Part shown: in pieces, positions 34,685 to 42,939 of the stretch
Layout: the number at the start of each line of letters is the position of its first letter
How positions within the stretch are numbered: position 1 is the first letter of the stretch
NCBI GenBank assembly: GCA_002839355.1
Contig: PGXW01000022.1
Location: 1 to 42,939 of the forward strand
Reading direction: 5' to 3'
Source: Spirochaetae bacterium HGW-Spirochaetae-2
Lineage (GTDB): Bacteria; Spirochaetota; Spirochaetia; Sphaerochaetales; Sphaerochaetaceae
Length of the DNA: 42,939 bases
Made by a program: the position numbers and the translations under genes
Notes under the pieces: generated by a model
The model's input: the letters and a program-made list of their open reading frames with translations, nothing else
Told to the model about the DNA's origin: nothing
Database searches by the model: none

Positions 34685-36091
34685 TCAAGTGGTAGGGAAC
34701 CATGAATCCCGAAGCAAGGAAACCGCCTTCCCGATATCATCGATACCCATCGTAGAATACCCCAACAACACCGTGTTGGTGGTTTCCTGTTTCGACAAAT
34801 CGGAATAATACCGGGACATTCCGTACACTTTCACCCGATTCTTCTCCGCTGAAGAAACCAATTCCGTTTCATCCATGCCATTGTATACATGCAAGACGAT
34901 ATGCAAGCCTGCCGCAACGCCATCGATTTCTGAACCCGGTAGCATGTCCCGTATGGCCGAGACCAACGTTTCACGCTTACGCCCGTACGTATTCCTCATC
35001 CGATTGAGATGGCGCTCGAATTGTCCACTGTCCATGAATTCTTGCAGAGCCTTCTGCTCGAAAGTCGGCACCGGACATACATGAAAATTCAATTTCTCGT
35101 CGAATATTCCCACAAGTTTCTCGGGTAACACCATATAGCTGATTCGTAGTGCCGGGGACAATGACTTTGAGAATGACCCGAGATACACAACCGTTCCCTG
35201 CCGATCAAGTCCTTGCAACGATGGAATCGGATTGCCCGAATATCTGAATTCGCTGTCATAATCATCCTCAATGATAAATCTTCCCGTATTCCCATAGGCC
35301 CAGTTGAGCAATTGGATACGTCTTCCGATAGGCATGATGCATCCGGTCGGGAATTGGTGCGACGGGGTGATACATATGACATCGACCGGAGATTGTTCCA
35401 ATGATTCGGGCAGCAATCCCTGTTCATCGAGGGGCAACGGTGTGTAACGTGCACGATTACTCCTAAAGAGCAGACTGAGCTTTTCATATCCAGGGTTTTC
35501 TATGCCATACACGGTCGAAGCCTCGAACAGTTGCATGATCAACTGCAGCAGGGATTCTGTTCCCGAACTTACGACGATTTGTTCCGGTAAGCAGACAACT
35601 CCCCTAGAATACCGAAGATATCTGGCAATACTACTCCGCAATCCAACCTGTCCCTTGGGATTTCCCACTCCCAACAGATCCGTGTCATCCCCATTGATAC
35701 CCTCACGCATGACTTTACGCCAGCGTGCAAAAGGAAAACGCTCCCGATCCACCCCTTGGTAGGAAAAGTCGTAGTCGAATCGCTGCTGTAGGGGGATATG
35801 TTTTGGTATATCCTGGAATCGCTCGCCAAGATCCACCACACCGTCCATTTCTGCTACGAAATAACCGCTCTTTTCCCGCGAAATCAGATATCCTTCGTCG
35901 GCAAGCTGGTCATACGCTGCCTGGACCGTGTTCAGACTGCATTGCAGGCTGGCTGCCAGCTTCCTTTTCGATGGCAATTTTTCATTGCAGGAAAAATTGC
36001 CACAGGTAATCTCGCTTCTCATCCACGAGTATATCTGGTCGGACAGATTCATTGTTCCTTTTCTTTCAAGCTGCAGGAGGACGTGCTTCAT
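34685..36091 (-). CDS. pdxR: MocR/GntR-type regulator of vitamin B6 genes (PdxR-like)
   Basis: A 468-residue protein: a GntR winged helix at the N-terminus (about 1-75, LPSKRKLAASLQCSLNTVQAAYDQLADEGYL) fused to a type I aminotransferase-fold domain with the PLP-lysine motif SFSKSLSPALR. It senses PLP and, in known systems, activates pdxST when PLP is low. It is divergent from pdxS, the standard arrangement. The ATG at 36091 has GGGAG eight bases upstream. Its role as the pdxST activator is from context and family. Confidence 0.87.
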   Translation of the reverse strand: MKHVLLQLERKGTMNLSDQIYSWMRSEITCGNFSCNEKLPSKRKLAASLQCSLNTVQAAYDQLADEGYLISREKSGYFVAEMDGVVDLGERFQDIPKHIPLQQRFDYDFSYQGVDRERFPFARWRKVMREGINGDDTDLLGVGNPKGQVGLRSSIARYLRYSRGVVCLPEQIVVSSGTESLLQLIMQLFEASTVYGIENPGYEKLSLLFRSNRARYTPLPLDEQGLLPESLEQSPVDVICITPSHQFPTGCIMPIGRRIQLLNWAYGNTGRFIIEDDYDSEFRYSGNPIPSLQGLDRQGTVVYLGSFSKSLSPALRISYMVLPEKLVGIFDEKLNFHVCPVPTFEQKALQEFMDSGQFERHLNRMRNTYGRKRETLVSAIRDMLPGSEIDGVAAGLHIVLHVYNGMDETELVSSAEKNRVKVYGMSRYYSDLSKQETTNTVLLGYSTMGIDDIGKAVSLLRDSWFPTT

Positions 36092-36138
36092 ATCTTCAAC
36101 TCCCAATCTGGTACCATATAATATTCTATTTCTGATAC

Positions 36139-36171
36139 TTTTTATACATTCAGTCTTACCCTATAGTAGGG
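36139..36171 (+). promoter_or_regulatory. pdxST promoter with palindrome at the -10
   Basis: TTTTTA (36139-36144), 17 bases, TATAGT (36162-36167). CCCTA-TAG-TAGGG (36159-36171) is a perfect palindrome over the -10 and may be a PdxR site. A poor -35 fits activator dependence. Confidence 0.5.
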
Positions 36172-36213
36172 CAATTGTCCAACGGTAGGAATAGTCAAAG
36201 GAGACGCAACGAT

Positions 36214-37086
36214 ATGAACGACCGATACGAACTCAACAAGAATCTCGCGCAAATGCTCAAGGGTGGAGTAATCATGGATGTCACGACACCGGACCAAGCG
36301 AAGATTGCCGAGGATGCGGGAGCATGTGCCGTCATGGCCCTTGAACGGATACCCGCCGATATTCGGGCTGCTGGCGGTGTATCGCGCATGAGCGATCCCG
36401 GCATGATCAAAAGAATCCAAGAGGCAGTCACAATCCCGGTCATGGCGAAGGTGCGGATCGGGCATATTGTCGAGGCACAAATACTGCAAGCTATCGAAAT
36501 AGACTTCATTGACGAAAGTGAAGTACTTTCTCCAGCGGACGATGTTTTCCATATCGACAAGAGCACGTTCGATGTTCCGTTCGTGTGCGGCGCAAAAGAC
36601 CTGGGTGAGGCCCTGCGACGAATCGGAGAAGGTGCATCCATGATCCGAACCAAGGGAGAACCGGGAACAGGCGATATCATCCAAGCTGTCCGCCATATGC
36701 GGCTTATCAACCAGCAGATCCGGAATATCCAAAACATACGAAGCGATGAACTCTTCGAGGCGGCGAAGACATTGCAGGTACCGTACGAACTGATCCGCTT
36801 GGTCTTTGAACAAGGAAAACTTCCAGTCGTCAATTTTGCGGCAGGTGGAATAGCCACTCCGGCAGATGCGGCGCTTATGATGCAATTGGGTGCGGAGGGT
36901 GTCTTCGTCGGTTCAGGTATCTTCAAGTCGGGCAACCCGGCGAAACGCGCCCAGGCGATAGTCAAAGCTGTTACCAACTTCGATGATCCGGACCTGCTTG
37001 CACACGTATCGGAAGGCCTGGGGGATGCGATGGTCGGCATCAATGAGCAAGAAATCAGGCTGCTTATGGCGGAGCGCGGGGCATGA
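36214..37086 (+). CDS. pdxS: Pyridoxal 5'-phosphate synthase subunit PdxS
   Basis: A 290-residue (beta-alpha)8 barrel that joins ribose 5-phosphate, glyceraldehyde 3-phosphate and ammonia into PLP. Markers are the N-terminal [32 protein letters not shown], the lysine in MAKVRIGH and the [11 protein letters not shown] loop with the second lysine. It gets ammonia from PdxT. The ATG at 36214 has AAAGGAG ten bases upstream. It overlaps pdxT by four bases. Confidence 0.96.
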   Translation: MNDRYELNKNLAQMLKGGVIMDVTTPDQAKIAEDAGACAVMALERIPADIRAAGGVSRMSDPGMIKRIQEAVTIPVMAKVRIGHIVEAQILQAIEIDFIDESEVLSPADDVFHIDKSTFDVPFVCGAKDLGEALRRIGEGASMIRTKGEPGTGDIIQAVRHMRLINQQIRNIQNIRSDELFEAAKTLQVPYELIRLVFEQGKLPVVNFAAGGIATPADAALMMQLGAEGVFVGSGIFKSGNPAKRAQAIVKAVTNFDDPDLLAHVSEGLGDAMVGINEQEIRLLMAERGA

Positions 37087-37646
37087 AAATCGGGGTACTG
37101 GCGCTTCAGGGGGGATTTGCCGAACACTCTCGTGCCTTGGACACACTGGGTATACCGAACTTTGAAATCAGAAAGGCAACGGACCTGAACAAAGGCCCCG
37201 ACGGATTGATAATCCCCGGTGGCGAGAGCACGGTCATGGGAAGACTCCTCCATGAAACAGGATTGTTCTTTCCACTCAAGAAGATGATCGACACCGGTCT
37301 TCCCGTTTTCGGAACCTGCGCCGGGATGATCCTCCTTGCGAGACAGATAACCCATAAGCCGAAGCCGTATTTCGGAAGCATGGACATATCGGTGAGAAGG
37401 AACGCATTCGGGCGGCAGATGGGAAGTTTCCATACCACCGGCGACTTCTTGGAAATCGGGAAAGTCCCCATGACCTTCATACGTGCCCCCATCATCGAGA
37501 TGGAAGGCCCCGATGTCCAGATACTGGCATCGGTCGACGGCAACAAGGTAGCGGCTCGAAGCAAAAACATGTTGGTGACCGCATTTCATCCGGAATTGAC
37601 CGAAGATTTGCAGGTCTTGCAGTATTTCCTCGCCAAGGTGGTCTAG
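37083..37646 (+). CDS. pdxT: Pyridoxal 5'-phosphate synthase glutaminase subunit PdxT
   Basis: A 187-residue class I glutaminase. Markers are [18 protein letters not shown], the catalytic cysteine in GTCAGM, and HPEL at the C-terminus supplying the histidine and glutamate. It hydrolyses glutamine and channels ammonia to PdxS. The ATGA overlap with pdxS ensures coupled translation. Confidence 0.96.
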   Translation: MKIGVLALQGGFAEHSRALDTLGIPNFEIRKATDLNKGPDGLIIPGGESTVMGRLLHETGLFFPLKKMIDTGLPVFGTCAGMILLARQITHKPKPYFGSMDISVRRNAFGRQMGSFHTTGDFLEIGKVPMTFIRAPIIEMEGPDVQILASVDGNKVAARSKNMLVTAFHPELTEDLQVLQYFLAKVV

Positions 37647-37689
37647 AAGAGAACATTTTTCCATTATCGTCGGGAGCATTGCGGACAAC

Positions 37690-37718
37690 CGTCAAGGGCA
37701 AAGTTTCTTCCCTTGACG
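37690..37718. terminator. Hairpin between convergent pdxT and ribH
   Basis: CGTCAAGGG and CCCTTGACG (9-bp perfect stem, 11-base loop) lie between the two convergent operons. No T-run follows on either strand, so termination is plausible but not certain. Confidence 0.45.
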
Positions 37719-37732
37719 ATGTCGCCGTACCA

Positions 37733-38206
37733 TCACCTGAGGCTTTCCATAAGATTCACCATCTCAACTGCAGAGGTGCCTGCATCGAACCCCTTGTTGC
37801 CTGCTTTTGTTCCCGCCCTCTCGATCGCCTGCTCGATATTTTCAGTGGTAAGCACACCGAAAACAACCGGCTTCGCATAATCCAGGGAAATCTTGCCGAT
37901 ACCTTTGGCTACTTCATTCGCCACGTAATCGAAATGTGGGGTGCTTCCCCTGATTACACACCCCAGGCAGATGATCGCATCGTACTTGTCACTCATCAGC
38001 ATACGTTTGGCAACCAATGGAATCTCGAAGGCACCGGGACACCATGCCAAATCAATATCCTGTTCATCCGCACCATGTCGCTTCAGGGAATCCAAAGCTC
38101 CGTCGATAAGTCGTGATGTGATGAATTCGTTGAACCGTGCCGCCACAATTCCGAACTTCTTGCCCTTCGCCACCAAATTTCCCGAGTAGGTTTTGATCTT
38201 TTCCAT
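37733..38206 (-). CDS. ribH: 6,7-dimethyl-8-ribityllumazine synthase
   Basis: A 157-residue enzyme that condenses 3,4-dihydroxy-2-butanone 4-phosphate with the ribityl-aminouracil. Motifs are [31 protein letters not shown], and [11 protein letters not shown] with the final basic helix. I chose the ATG at 38206 after GGAGAATC; an upstream TTG overlaps the ribBA stop. It is the last gene of the rib operon. Confidence 0.95.
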   Translation of the reverse strand: MEKIKTYSGNLVAKGKKFGIVAARFNEFITSRLIDGALDSLKRHGADEQDIDLAWCPGAFEIPLVAKRMLMSDKYDAIICLGCVIRGSTPHFDYVANEVAKGIGKISLDYAKPVVFGVLTTENIEQAIERAGTKAGNKGFDAGTSAVEMVNLMESLR

Positions 38207-38220
38207 GTCAATGATTCTCC

Positions 38221-39435
38221 TCAACTGATTTTTATGTCGTACAGATGACCCATCTTTTCCGATTTGATCCGCAAATAGTTCATGTTCGTGGCATTGGGCG
38301 CGATCACCAGTGGCACCCGATCGGCTACCGCAACTCCCTGTATCTCCAAAGCTGCCACCTTATCGGGATTGTTCGTCAACAAGCGAACACTCGAAACACC
38401 CAAATCCTGCAGGATTCTCGCTCCCGCATCGTATGATCGCTCATCGGGTGCGAACCCCAACGCAAGATTGGCTTCGACCGTATCGTGGCCCTGCTCCTGC
38501 AACCGATATGCCTTCATCTTGTTGGGAAACCCGATGCCCCGTCCCTCTTGCCGCAAGTAGACAAGGATTCCCTGGCCTTCGGTGGCAATCATCTCCATCG
38601 CCATGTTCAGCTGGTCTCCACAATCGCAGCGGAGCGAATGGAATACGTCGCCGGTCAAGCACTCCGAATGCATCCGCACCAATGGTATCGGCAAAGTTTC
38701 GGATCCCTTTGGGTTTCCCATGACCAAGGCCATATGATGGTTCCCAGAGGGATACTCCATATAGGTAAATAATCGGAACAGACCATTTTCCGTAGGCAAT
38801 TCCACCTCCGAATCGCGAATGACGAATTGCCTGTTCTGCAATCGCCATGCCACCAATTGATTCACAGAAATAATCGGTAATCCGTGGTGCTTTGCGAACT
38901 CGAACAGATCCTCTGTCCGGGCCATGGTCCCGTCATCTTTGAGTATCTCGCAGATAACCGAAGCTGGGCGCAATCCCGCGAACGTTGCCAGGTCGACAGC
39001 CGCTTCGGTATGTCCCGGCCTATTGACCACTCCGCCCCGCTTGGCTCTGAGGGGGAACATGTGGCCCGGTGCCCTGAACTCCTCGGCGACAGCATCTGTG
39101 GCTGCCAATCTCCGTATAGTCAAGGCACGCTCAGCCGCGGAAATACCAGTGGTCGTATCGCAATGATCGACGGATATGGTGAAAGCCGTCCCCATCGAAT
39201 CCTTGTTTTCCGCAGTCATTGGAGACAACCTGAGGGTATCGATTATCTCTTCCGCCAACGGCACACAGACAAGACCCCTTCCATGCGTGACCATGAAGTT
39301 GACGATCTCAGGCGTTGTCAACTCCGCTGCCGCAATGAGGTCTCCCTCATGTTCCCTATCCTTGTCATCGACCACCACAATGATCTTGCCTGACCGGATC
39401 GCCGACAAAGCTTCCTCTATCGTATTGAATTCCAT
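38221..39435 (-). CDS. ribBA: Bifunctional DHBP synthase / GTP cyclohydrolase II
   Basis: A 404-residue fusion. The N-terminal half (about 1-200) makes 3,4-dihydroxy-2-butanone 4-phosphate from ribulose 5-phosphate ([21 protein letters not shown]). The C-terminal half is GTP cyclohydrolase II with the zinc motif [15 protein letters not shown] and the RQEGRGIG loop. The two activities feed both arms of riboflavin synthesis. The ATG at 39435 follows AGGAG at eight bases. Confidence 0.96.
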   Translation of the reverse strand: MEFNTIEEALSAIRSGKIIVVVDDKDREHEGDLIAAAELTTPEIVNFMVTHGRGLVCVPLAEEIIDTLRLSPMTAENKDSMGTAFTISVDHCDTTTGISAAERALTIRRLAATDAVAEEFRAPGHMFPLRAKRGGVVNRPGHTEAAVDLATFAGLRPASVICEILKDDGTMARTEDLFEFAKHHGLPIISVNQLVAWRLQNRQFVIRDSEVELPTENGLFRLFTYMEYPSGNHHMALVMGNPKGSETLPIPLVRMHSECLTGDVFHSLRCDCGDQLNMAMEMIATEGQGILVYLRQEGRGIGFPNKMKAYRLQEQGHDTVEANLALGFAPDERSYDAGARILQDLGVSSVRLLTNNPDKVAALEIQGVAVADRVPLVIAPNATNMNYLRIKSEKMGHLYDIKIS

Positions 39436-39457
39436 CGTTTTTGCTCCTATGGGAATG

Positions 39458-40114
39458 TTAAAATCCTTGCTCCATCAAATAATCCATACTCAATTTCTCG
39501 CTTCGGTGCCGAGTTCCATGGGAAGCATTGCCCCCGTATTGGATGGACACCATCTTTTGGATGTATTTGCCTATTTGATCACACTCGACATTGACCGCAT
39601 CTCCAATGCGTTTTAGCGCCAGGGCTGTGGAATTCCTGGTATGTCCGACGAGCGAGACGGTCATTTGCCTATCATCGATATGTGCAACCGTCAGGCTGAT
39701 TCCATCCAGGGCAATCGAGCCCTTGTGGATTATAAAAGCATCCAATCCGGTCGGGATCCCAACCGATACCAACAGTGCATCGCCTTCTTCACGTTTGTCC
39801 AAGATAGGCGCGGTTGCGTCGATGTGGCCGGCAACCAGATGTCCACCCAATCGCTTGTCCAAGGCCATTGCCCGTTCCAGGTTGACCGGTATCCCCGGCA
39901 TCAATCCGCCAAGGTTGGTGGCTCGAAGTGTTACCGGCATCACCTCCGCCTTGAACCGATGGGAAGAAAACGAGACCACCGTGAGGCACACACCGTTCAC
40001 TGCGATACTGTCACCGATGGAAAGGTCACTTTGGATACGCTTGCATTCGATTTCAAGCGAATCCTGTCTGACCGAAACCACTTTTCCAATCTCCTCGATC
40101 AATCCGGTGAACAT
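39458..40114 (-). CDS. ribE: Riboflavin synthase alpha subunit
   Basis: A 218-residue protein with two lumazine-binding repeats: the first opens with MFTGLIEEIGKV and the second with HIDATAPILDKR. It converts two lumazine molecules to riboflavin. The ATG at 40114 overlaps the ribD stop (TGATG) and follows AGGAGG at seven bases; a GTG at 40117 is a less likely start. Confidence 0.95.
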   Translation of the reverse strand: MFTGLIEEIGKVVSVRQDSLEIECKRIQSDLSIGDSIAVNGVCLTVVSFSSHRFKAEVMPVTLRATNLGGLMPGIPVNLERAMALDKRLGGHLVAGHIDATAPILDKREEGDALLVSVGIPTGLDAFIIHKGSIALDGISLTVAHIDDRQMTVSLVGHTRNSTALALKRIGDAVNVECDQIGKYIQKMVSIQYGGNASHGTRHRSEKLSMDYLMEQGF

Positions 40115-41232
40115 CACACCACCTCCTTTACCGATTGTTTCGGATAGGCTTCGATGACGACGTCACCCCCAATTTCCGAGACAACCATTCGTTCCAATCT
40201 GAAGGCAGAAGAGAGTTCATCGAAGCCCGCTCCCTCCACCGGAGTCGGTGCATGTTTTCCTCCGATGACCAGCGGGGCTATATAGACGATGTACTTGTCC
40301 ACTGCATGTGCTTGTATAAAGGATTCGGCCAAGGTGCCCCCTCCCTCGACAAGCAAGCTGTCAATCTGCCTGTCTCCAAGGTAAGCCACCAGTTGCCGAA
40401 CCATTTCCGTCCGATCATCGGTATCCAAGACCACAACCGTCGCTCCCAACTGTTCGTAGGCGCACAATCTCGGCGGGGGGATGAGTCTTGTCGTCACGAT
40501 TGTCACAGGTGCCTGTTCTATTGTCTTGAAAATTCGCGCATCCAATGGCGTCCTACCGGTGCTGTCCATGACAATCCGGGCAGGATTGACGCCGACTGTC
40601 CCGACAAGGCGAGTCGTGAGCGTCGGGTCGTCCTTCAATACCGTTCCGACCCCCACAATGATTGCAGCTACCCTATTGCGAATCGAATGCACCTGTTGCC
40701 GCGATGCTTCGGAGGAAATCCATTGGCTGTTGCCTGACCATGTCGCAATCTTGCCATCGAGACTCATCGCGCTTTTCAGGATGACAAACGGTCTCCTCCT
40801 GGTTATGTAATGGAAGAAAATCTCATTCAATTTCGTTGCTTCTTGCATTGCATGGCCTACGGAAGTTTCCACCCCATGTTCATTGAGATAGGAAATTCCT
40901 CTCCCAGCTACCAATGGGTTGGGATCTTCGACGGCACAAACCACCCGTTTGACTCCTGCCTCGACAACTGCCTGGCAACAGGGTGCCGTCTTGCCATGAT
41001 GTGAACAGGGCTCCAGTGTCACATAGAGGGTGCTGCCTTTTGCCGCGGTACCGGCCATGTGCAATGCATGGATCTCCGCATGGGGACCGCCGAATTGCTG
41101 GTGGTATCCCTCGCCCACGATAGTGCCATCCTTCACCAAGACAGCTCCCACAAGAGGATTGGGACGGGTCCTACCTTCACCAAGTTTTGCCAAGCTCAAG
41201 GCATGATGCATGAATTCCAGATCGTTTTTCAA
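40114..41232 (-). CDS. ribD: Bifunctional riboflavin deaminase/reductase
   Basis: A 372-residue fusion. The N-terminal deaminase has the zinc motif HAEIHAL and PCSHHGKTAPC; the C-terminal reductase has SLDGKIATW and LLVEGGGTLAESFI. It carries out the second and third committed steps. I read a TTG start at 41232, seven bases after GGGGGA, because it matches the family N-terminus (EFMHHALSLAKLGEG...TRPNPLVG). The ATG at 41211 would start a few residues later with no site. The GGGGGA lies in the 3' arm of the terminator hairpin. Confidence 0.95.
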   Translation of the reverse strand: MKNDLEFMHHALSLAKLGEGRTRPNPLVGAVLVKDGTIVGEGYHQQFGGPHAEIHALHMAGTAAKGSTLYVTLEPCSHHGKTAPCCQAVVEAGVKRVVCAVEDPNPLVAGRGISYLNEHGVETSVGHAMQEATKLNEIFFHYITRRRPFVILKSAMSLDGKIATWSGNSQWISSEASRQQVHSIRNRVAAIIVGVGTVLKDDPTLTTRLVGTVGVNPARIVMDSTGRTPLDARIFKTIEQAPVTIVTTRLIPPPRLCAYEQLGATVVVLDTDDRTEMVRQLVAYLGDRQIDSLLVEGGGTLAESFIQAHAVDKYIVYIAPLVIGGKHAPTPVEGAGFDELSSAFRLERMVVSEIGGDVVIEAYPKQSVKEVV

Positions 41233-41263
41233 AAAAAATCCCCCAAAGAGTATTCTTCAGGGG
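41231..41263 (-). terminator. Riboswitch-controlled terminator overlapping the ribD ribosome binding site
   Basis: Read on the minus strand, CCCCUGAAGA, loop AUAC, UCUUUGGGGG (10 bp with two wobble pairs) is followed by A and eight U. The 3' arm holds the GGGGGA of ribD and the U-tract runs directly into the TTG start codon. So the same hairpin could stop transcription and hide the ribosome binding site. Confidence 0.85.
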
Positions 41264-41337
41264 TATGCATACAGGTAAAACCAAACCAAACAGCAGAGGA
41301 CAGAAAATCCTGTCGTACCGTCGATTGCCATCACCTC

Positions 41338-41462
41338 GTTCTTCTTCCATCCAGACTGTAACTGTCGGCTTCGGATTTTGACCGAATCTGCTCTTTCGAG
41401 CTCGCGGGCTTGCGAACGTGTCGCCTACCGCCGGTAAGGTATTTCACCTAACCCTGAAGAAC
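41338..41462 (-). promoter_or_regulatory. FMN riboswitch (RFN element)
   Basis: On the minus strand the RFN core is complete: P1 arms GTTCTTC and GAAGAAC, then AGGGTTAGGTGAAATACC, CCGGCGGTAGGCG, CAAGCCCGCGAGC and the tail GAAGCCGACAGTTACAGTCTGGATG. FMN binding should favour the terminator at 41231-41263. It controls ribD-ribE-ribBA-ribH. Confidence 0.97.
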
Positions 41463-41481
41463 ATGTAATTAATGTTGATTC

Positions 41482-41510
41482 AATAGAACACAACCAGCCG
41501 ATAGTGTCAA
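41482..41510 (-). promoter_or_regulatory. rib operon promoter
   Basis: On the minus strand TTGACA (41510-41505), 17 bases, TCTATT (41487-41482), about 20 bases before the riboswitch. Confidence 0.6.
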
Positions 41511-41588
41511 GATACACTGAGTGCAATAACCGCATCGCCAATTTCGCACGGTGATAAAAAAACATTCGACTTTTTCGTCAAACGATGC

Positions 41589-41594
41589 TATTAC
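41589..41594 (+). promoter_or_regulatory. -10 element before the CPBP-like gene
   Basis: TATTAC ends seven bases before the ATG at 41602; TTCGAC lies 18 bases upstream as a possible -35. It would give a leaderless message. Confidence 0.35.
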
Positions 41595-41601
41595 AAACAC
41601 A

Positions 41602-42300
41602 ATGCCGTATGTAATGTTGTTCTCCCGACTATTCTTCTTCCTTGCTGTACAGGTATTCCTCTACCTGGTTTTCGTCATGACCGGCGTTCCTTCGCCATGG
41701 ATCGAGGCAAGCACATACTGGATCATATTCCCGGTTATTGCGAATGTGGCATCCATTGCCATCTTGTATTATCTGAATAGGTCGGAAGGCACCAACTACT
41801 TCAAGCTGTTCACGTTCCCAAAAGATGGTCGGAAGAAGGACCTGCTGCTCACTATCGGCATATTCATTATTGCGTTCCCATTGGCTATGGTGCCGAATTT
41901 GCTTCTATCAAAGGCCTTGTGGGGGTCTATCGAGGCTTCATCAGGCTTTTTGTTCCAAAAGATACCGATGTGGGTTGTTGCAATAAGTTTCTTGTGGCCA
42001 CTAACCCACCCGTTCGCAGAATTGCCCACCTATTTCGACTACTGTTATAAGCATATCGCTGCGGATACGAAAAGCGGCTGGAGTGCATATATCATCACAT
42101 CGCTGGCGCTGACATTGCAGCACATAACCTTACCGTTGCTTTTCGATCACCGGTATCTCATCTGGCGATTCGGCATGTTCCTGCTTCTTGCCTTCTTTAT
42201 CGGCATATGCATCAAGTTGCGGCCCCGACTCCTGCCATATATAGCCATAGGCCATGGATTGTTGGATTTGCCTGTCGTAATCATGTTTCTGAGCCTGTAG
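41602..42300 (+). CDS. Membrane protein, CPBP-like
   Basis: A 232-residue protein (from the ATG at 41602) with about seven membrane segments. HPFAELPTYFDYCY, TLQHI and IGHGLLD sit where CPBP (CAAX-protease/bacteriocin-processing) proteins carry their three motifs, but the first motif lacks the usual paired glutamates (EExxxR), having AELPTYF instead. So membership is possible and catalysis doubtful. No ribosome binding site is visible before the ATG; a GTG at 41551 is also in frame. The next gene, a small membrane protein, follows on the same strand. Confidence 0.55.
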   Translation: MPYVMLFSRLFFFLAVQVFLYLVFVMTGVPSPWIEASTYWIIFPVIANVASIAILYYLNRSEGTNYFKLFTFPKDGRKKDLLLTIGIFIIAFPLAMVPNLLLSKALWGSIEASSGFLFQKIPMWVVAISFLWPLTHPFAELPTYFDYCYKHIAADTKSGWSAYIITSLALTLQHITLPLLFDHRYLIWRFGMFLLLAFFIGICIKLRPRLLPYIAIGHGLLDLPVVIMFLSL

Positions 42301-42374
42301 GGAGAATTTCATCACGAAACTTCCCGTCACTCCATGGTCAGACGGGAAGAGCGTTCACTTCGAGGAGTCGAATT

Positions 42375-42791
42375 ATGGGCACTCTATTGGCCAAGATATT
42401 GATCGCAACTGGAAGTGCTGCTTCAATCGGCTTCGGTATCTGGCATTTTTTTGTACCAAAAATGTGGAAATGGTATTCCTACATGGATGCACAAGCCACC
42501 GAGTTGATTATTGCGGTAAAAGCGATAAATATCTTTTTTTCTCTCACCCTCGTCCTATTCGGATCGATGAACCTGTTGTTGATACTGGGAAACAATTCGA
42601 ACAGATACTCGTTAATTGTCGTCCTGGGTGCGACATGCGTGCTGTGGTTTACAAGAGTACTTCTACAGATTATCCGCCCCCAGGGTTCGGTGACTCCAAT
42701 CCTTCAGTACTCGATGCTCGCTTCATTCATAATTGTATTGCTTTGTTTTGCCATACCGCTGGTTGTAATGCTGATGAACAAGAGCTTCTAA
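42375..42791 (+). CDS. Small integral membrane protein of unknown function
   Basis: A 138-residue protein with four predicted membrane segments. The first loop carries WHFFVPKMWKWYSYMD, rich in aromatic residues. I do not recognise it. The ATG at 42375 follows GAGGAG at seven bases. It lies 74 bases behind the CPBP-like gene. Confidence 0.6.
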   Translation: MGTLLAKILIATGSAASIGFGIWHFFVPKMWKWYSYMDAQATELIIAVKAINIFFSLTLVLFGSMNLLLILGNNSNRYSLIVVLGATCVLWFTRVLLQIIRPQGSVTPILQYSMLASFIIVLLCFAIPLVVMLMNKSF

Positions 42792-42843
42792 ATTGGAGCC
42801 AACTCCTATCAATAATGTAAACGGAGTCCACAAAAAGCAAGGC

Positions 42844-42939
42844 TCAACTCATTTTCTTGTGGGATTGGTATCTTGCCTTTGGCCTTCTGCTAGCCTCCAT
42901 GATCTTGAGAAAGAAGTATTGGGTATCCTGGAAGCCGTA
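42844..42939 (-). mobile_element. C-terminal fragment of a probable transposase (window edge)
   Basis: The last 31 codons of a minus-strand gene end at 42844. The peptide has YGFQDTQYFFLKIMEAS, resembling the C-terminus of ISL3-type transposases (pattern GFxDxxYFxLK). Only this short end is visible and the terminal repeat was not identified, so the family call is tentative. Confidence 0.45.

Noticed and set aside
36195-37688. A 497-codon minus-strand frame opposite pdxS and pdxT
   Set aside because: It covers two well-identified genes, has no promoter or site, and its sequence shows no domain.
1-42939. CRISPR arrays, tRNA or rRNA genes
   Set aside because: Looked for repeated spacer patterns and cloverleaf features; nothing convincing seen by eye, though a tRNA scan would be more reliable.

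Overview
The window is a gene-dense bacterial chromosome segment of moderate GC content. It carries about 36 genes on both strands, mostly in short operons with clear AGGAGG-type ribosome binding sites. The mix is diderm: a beta-barrel-like outer membrane protein ending in an aromatic residue, two lipoproteins, and c-di-GMP proteins with CHASE3, GGDEF, EAL and HD-GYP domains. It also has L-rhamnose and galactose use genes, an FMN-riboswitch rib operon and the PdxS/PdxT route to vitamin B6. I infer an anaerobic carbohydrate-using spirochaete of the Sphaerochaeta type. That is an inference from protein character; no rRNA or tRNA is present to test it.

Layout. 1-5140 is sugar metabolism: a truncated class II aldolase and rhaA (minus), a divergent AraC-type RhaR-like regulator, then galK with a PfoR-like EIIC membrane protein. 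5153-8863 holds an ICMT-like methyltransferase and the copA-csoR copper unit, with a CsoR-type operator. 8901-12582 is threonine synthesis (thrC, and a ThrA-like fusion whose kinase half has lost its signature motifs). Next come rpmB, an unrecognised 170-residue protein, and an ornithine-decarboxylase-like enzyme overlapping an MFS transporter (13135-16074). 16275-21944 has an outer membrane protein and two tandem c-di-GMP proteins.

22098-29351 holds an ABC-F ATPase behind a leader of roughly 280 nt, a TrmO-like tRNA methyltransferase, an AraC/GyrI regulator divergent from an EamA transporter, an RluA-type pseudouridine synthase and a nitronate-monooxygenase-like flavoprotein. 29374-32649 looks accessory: a transglutaminase-like lipoprotein, a lipoprotein with three copies of an unnamed repeat, a RelE/RHH toxin-antitoxin pair with a palindromic operator, and an orphan Imm5-like protein. 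32698-34640 is a DUF2807-TetR-flavodoxin operon under a TetR-type palindrome.

34685-41510 is cofactor synthesis: pdxR divergent from pdxST, then the opposing ribD-ribE-ribBA-ribH operon under an FMN riboswitch. Its terminator stem contains the ribD ribosome binding site. The right end has two small membrane proteins and the C-terminus of a probable transposase.

The points most worth attention are the pseudo-aspartokinase in the ThrA fusion, the CopA with an in-frame C-terminal CopZ-like domain and a possible internal start, the ribD terminator/RBS overlap, the three-repeat lipoprotein, the DUF2807-TetR-flavodoxin operon, and several genes whose likely promoters sit almost on the start codon. 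Everything here comes from reading the sequence by eye; no similarity search or structure prediction was run.
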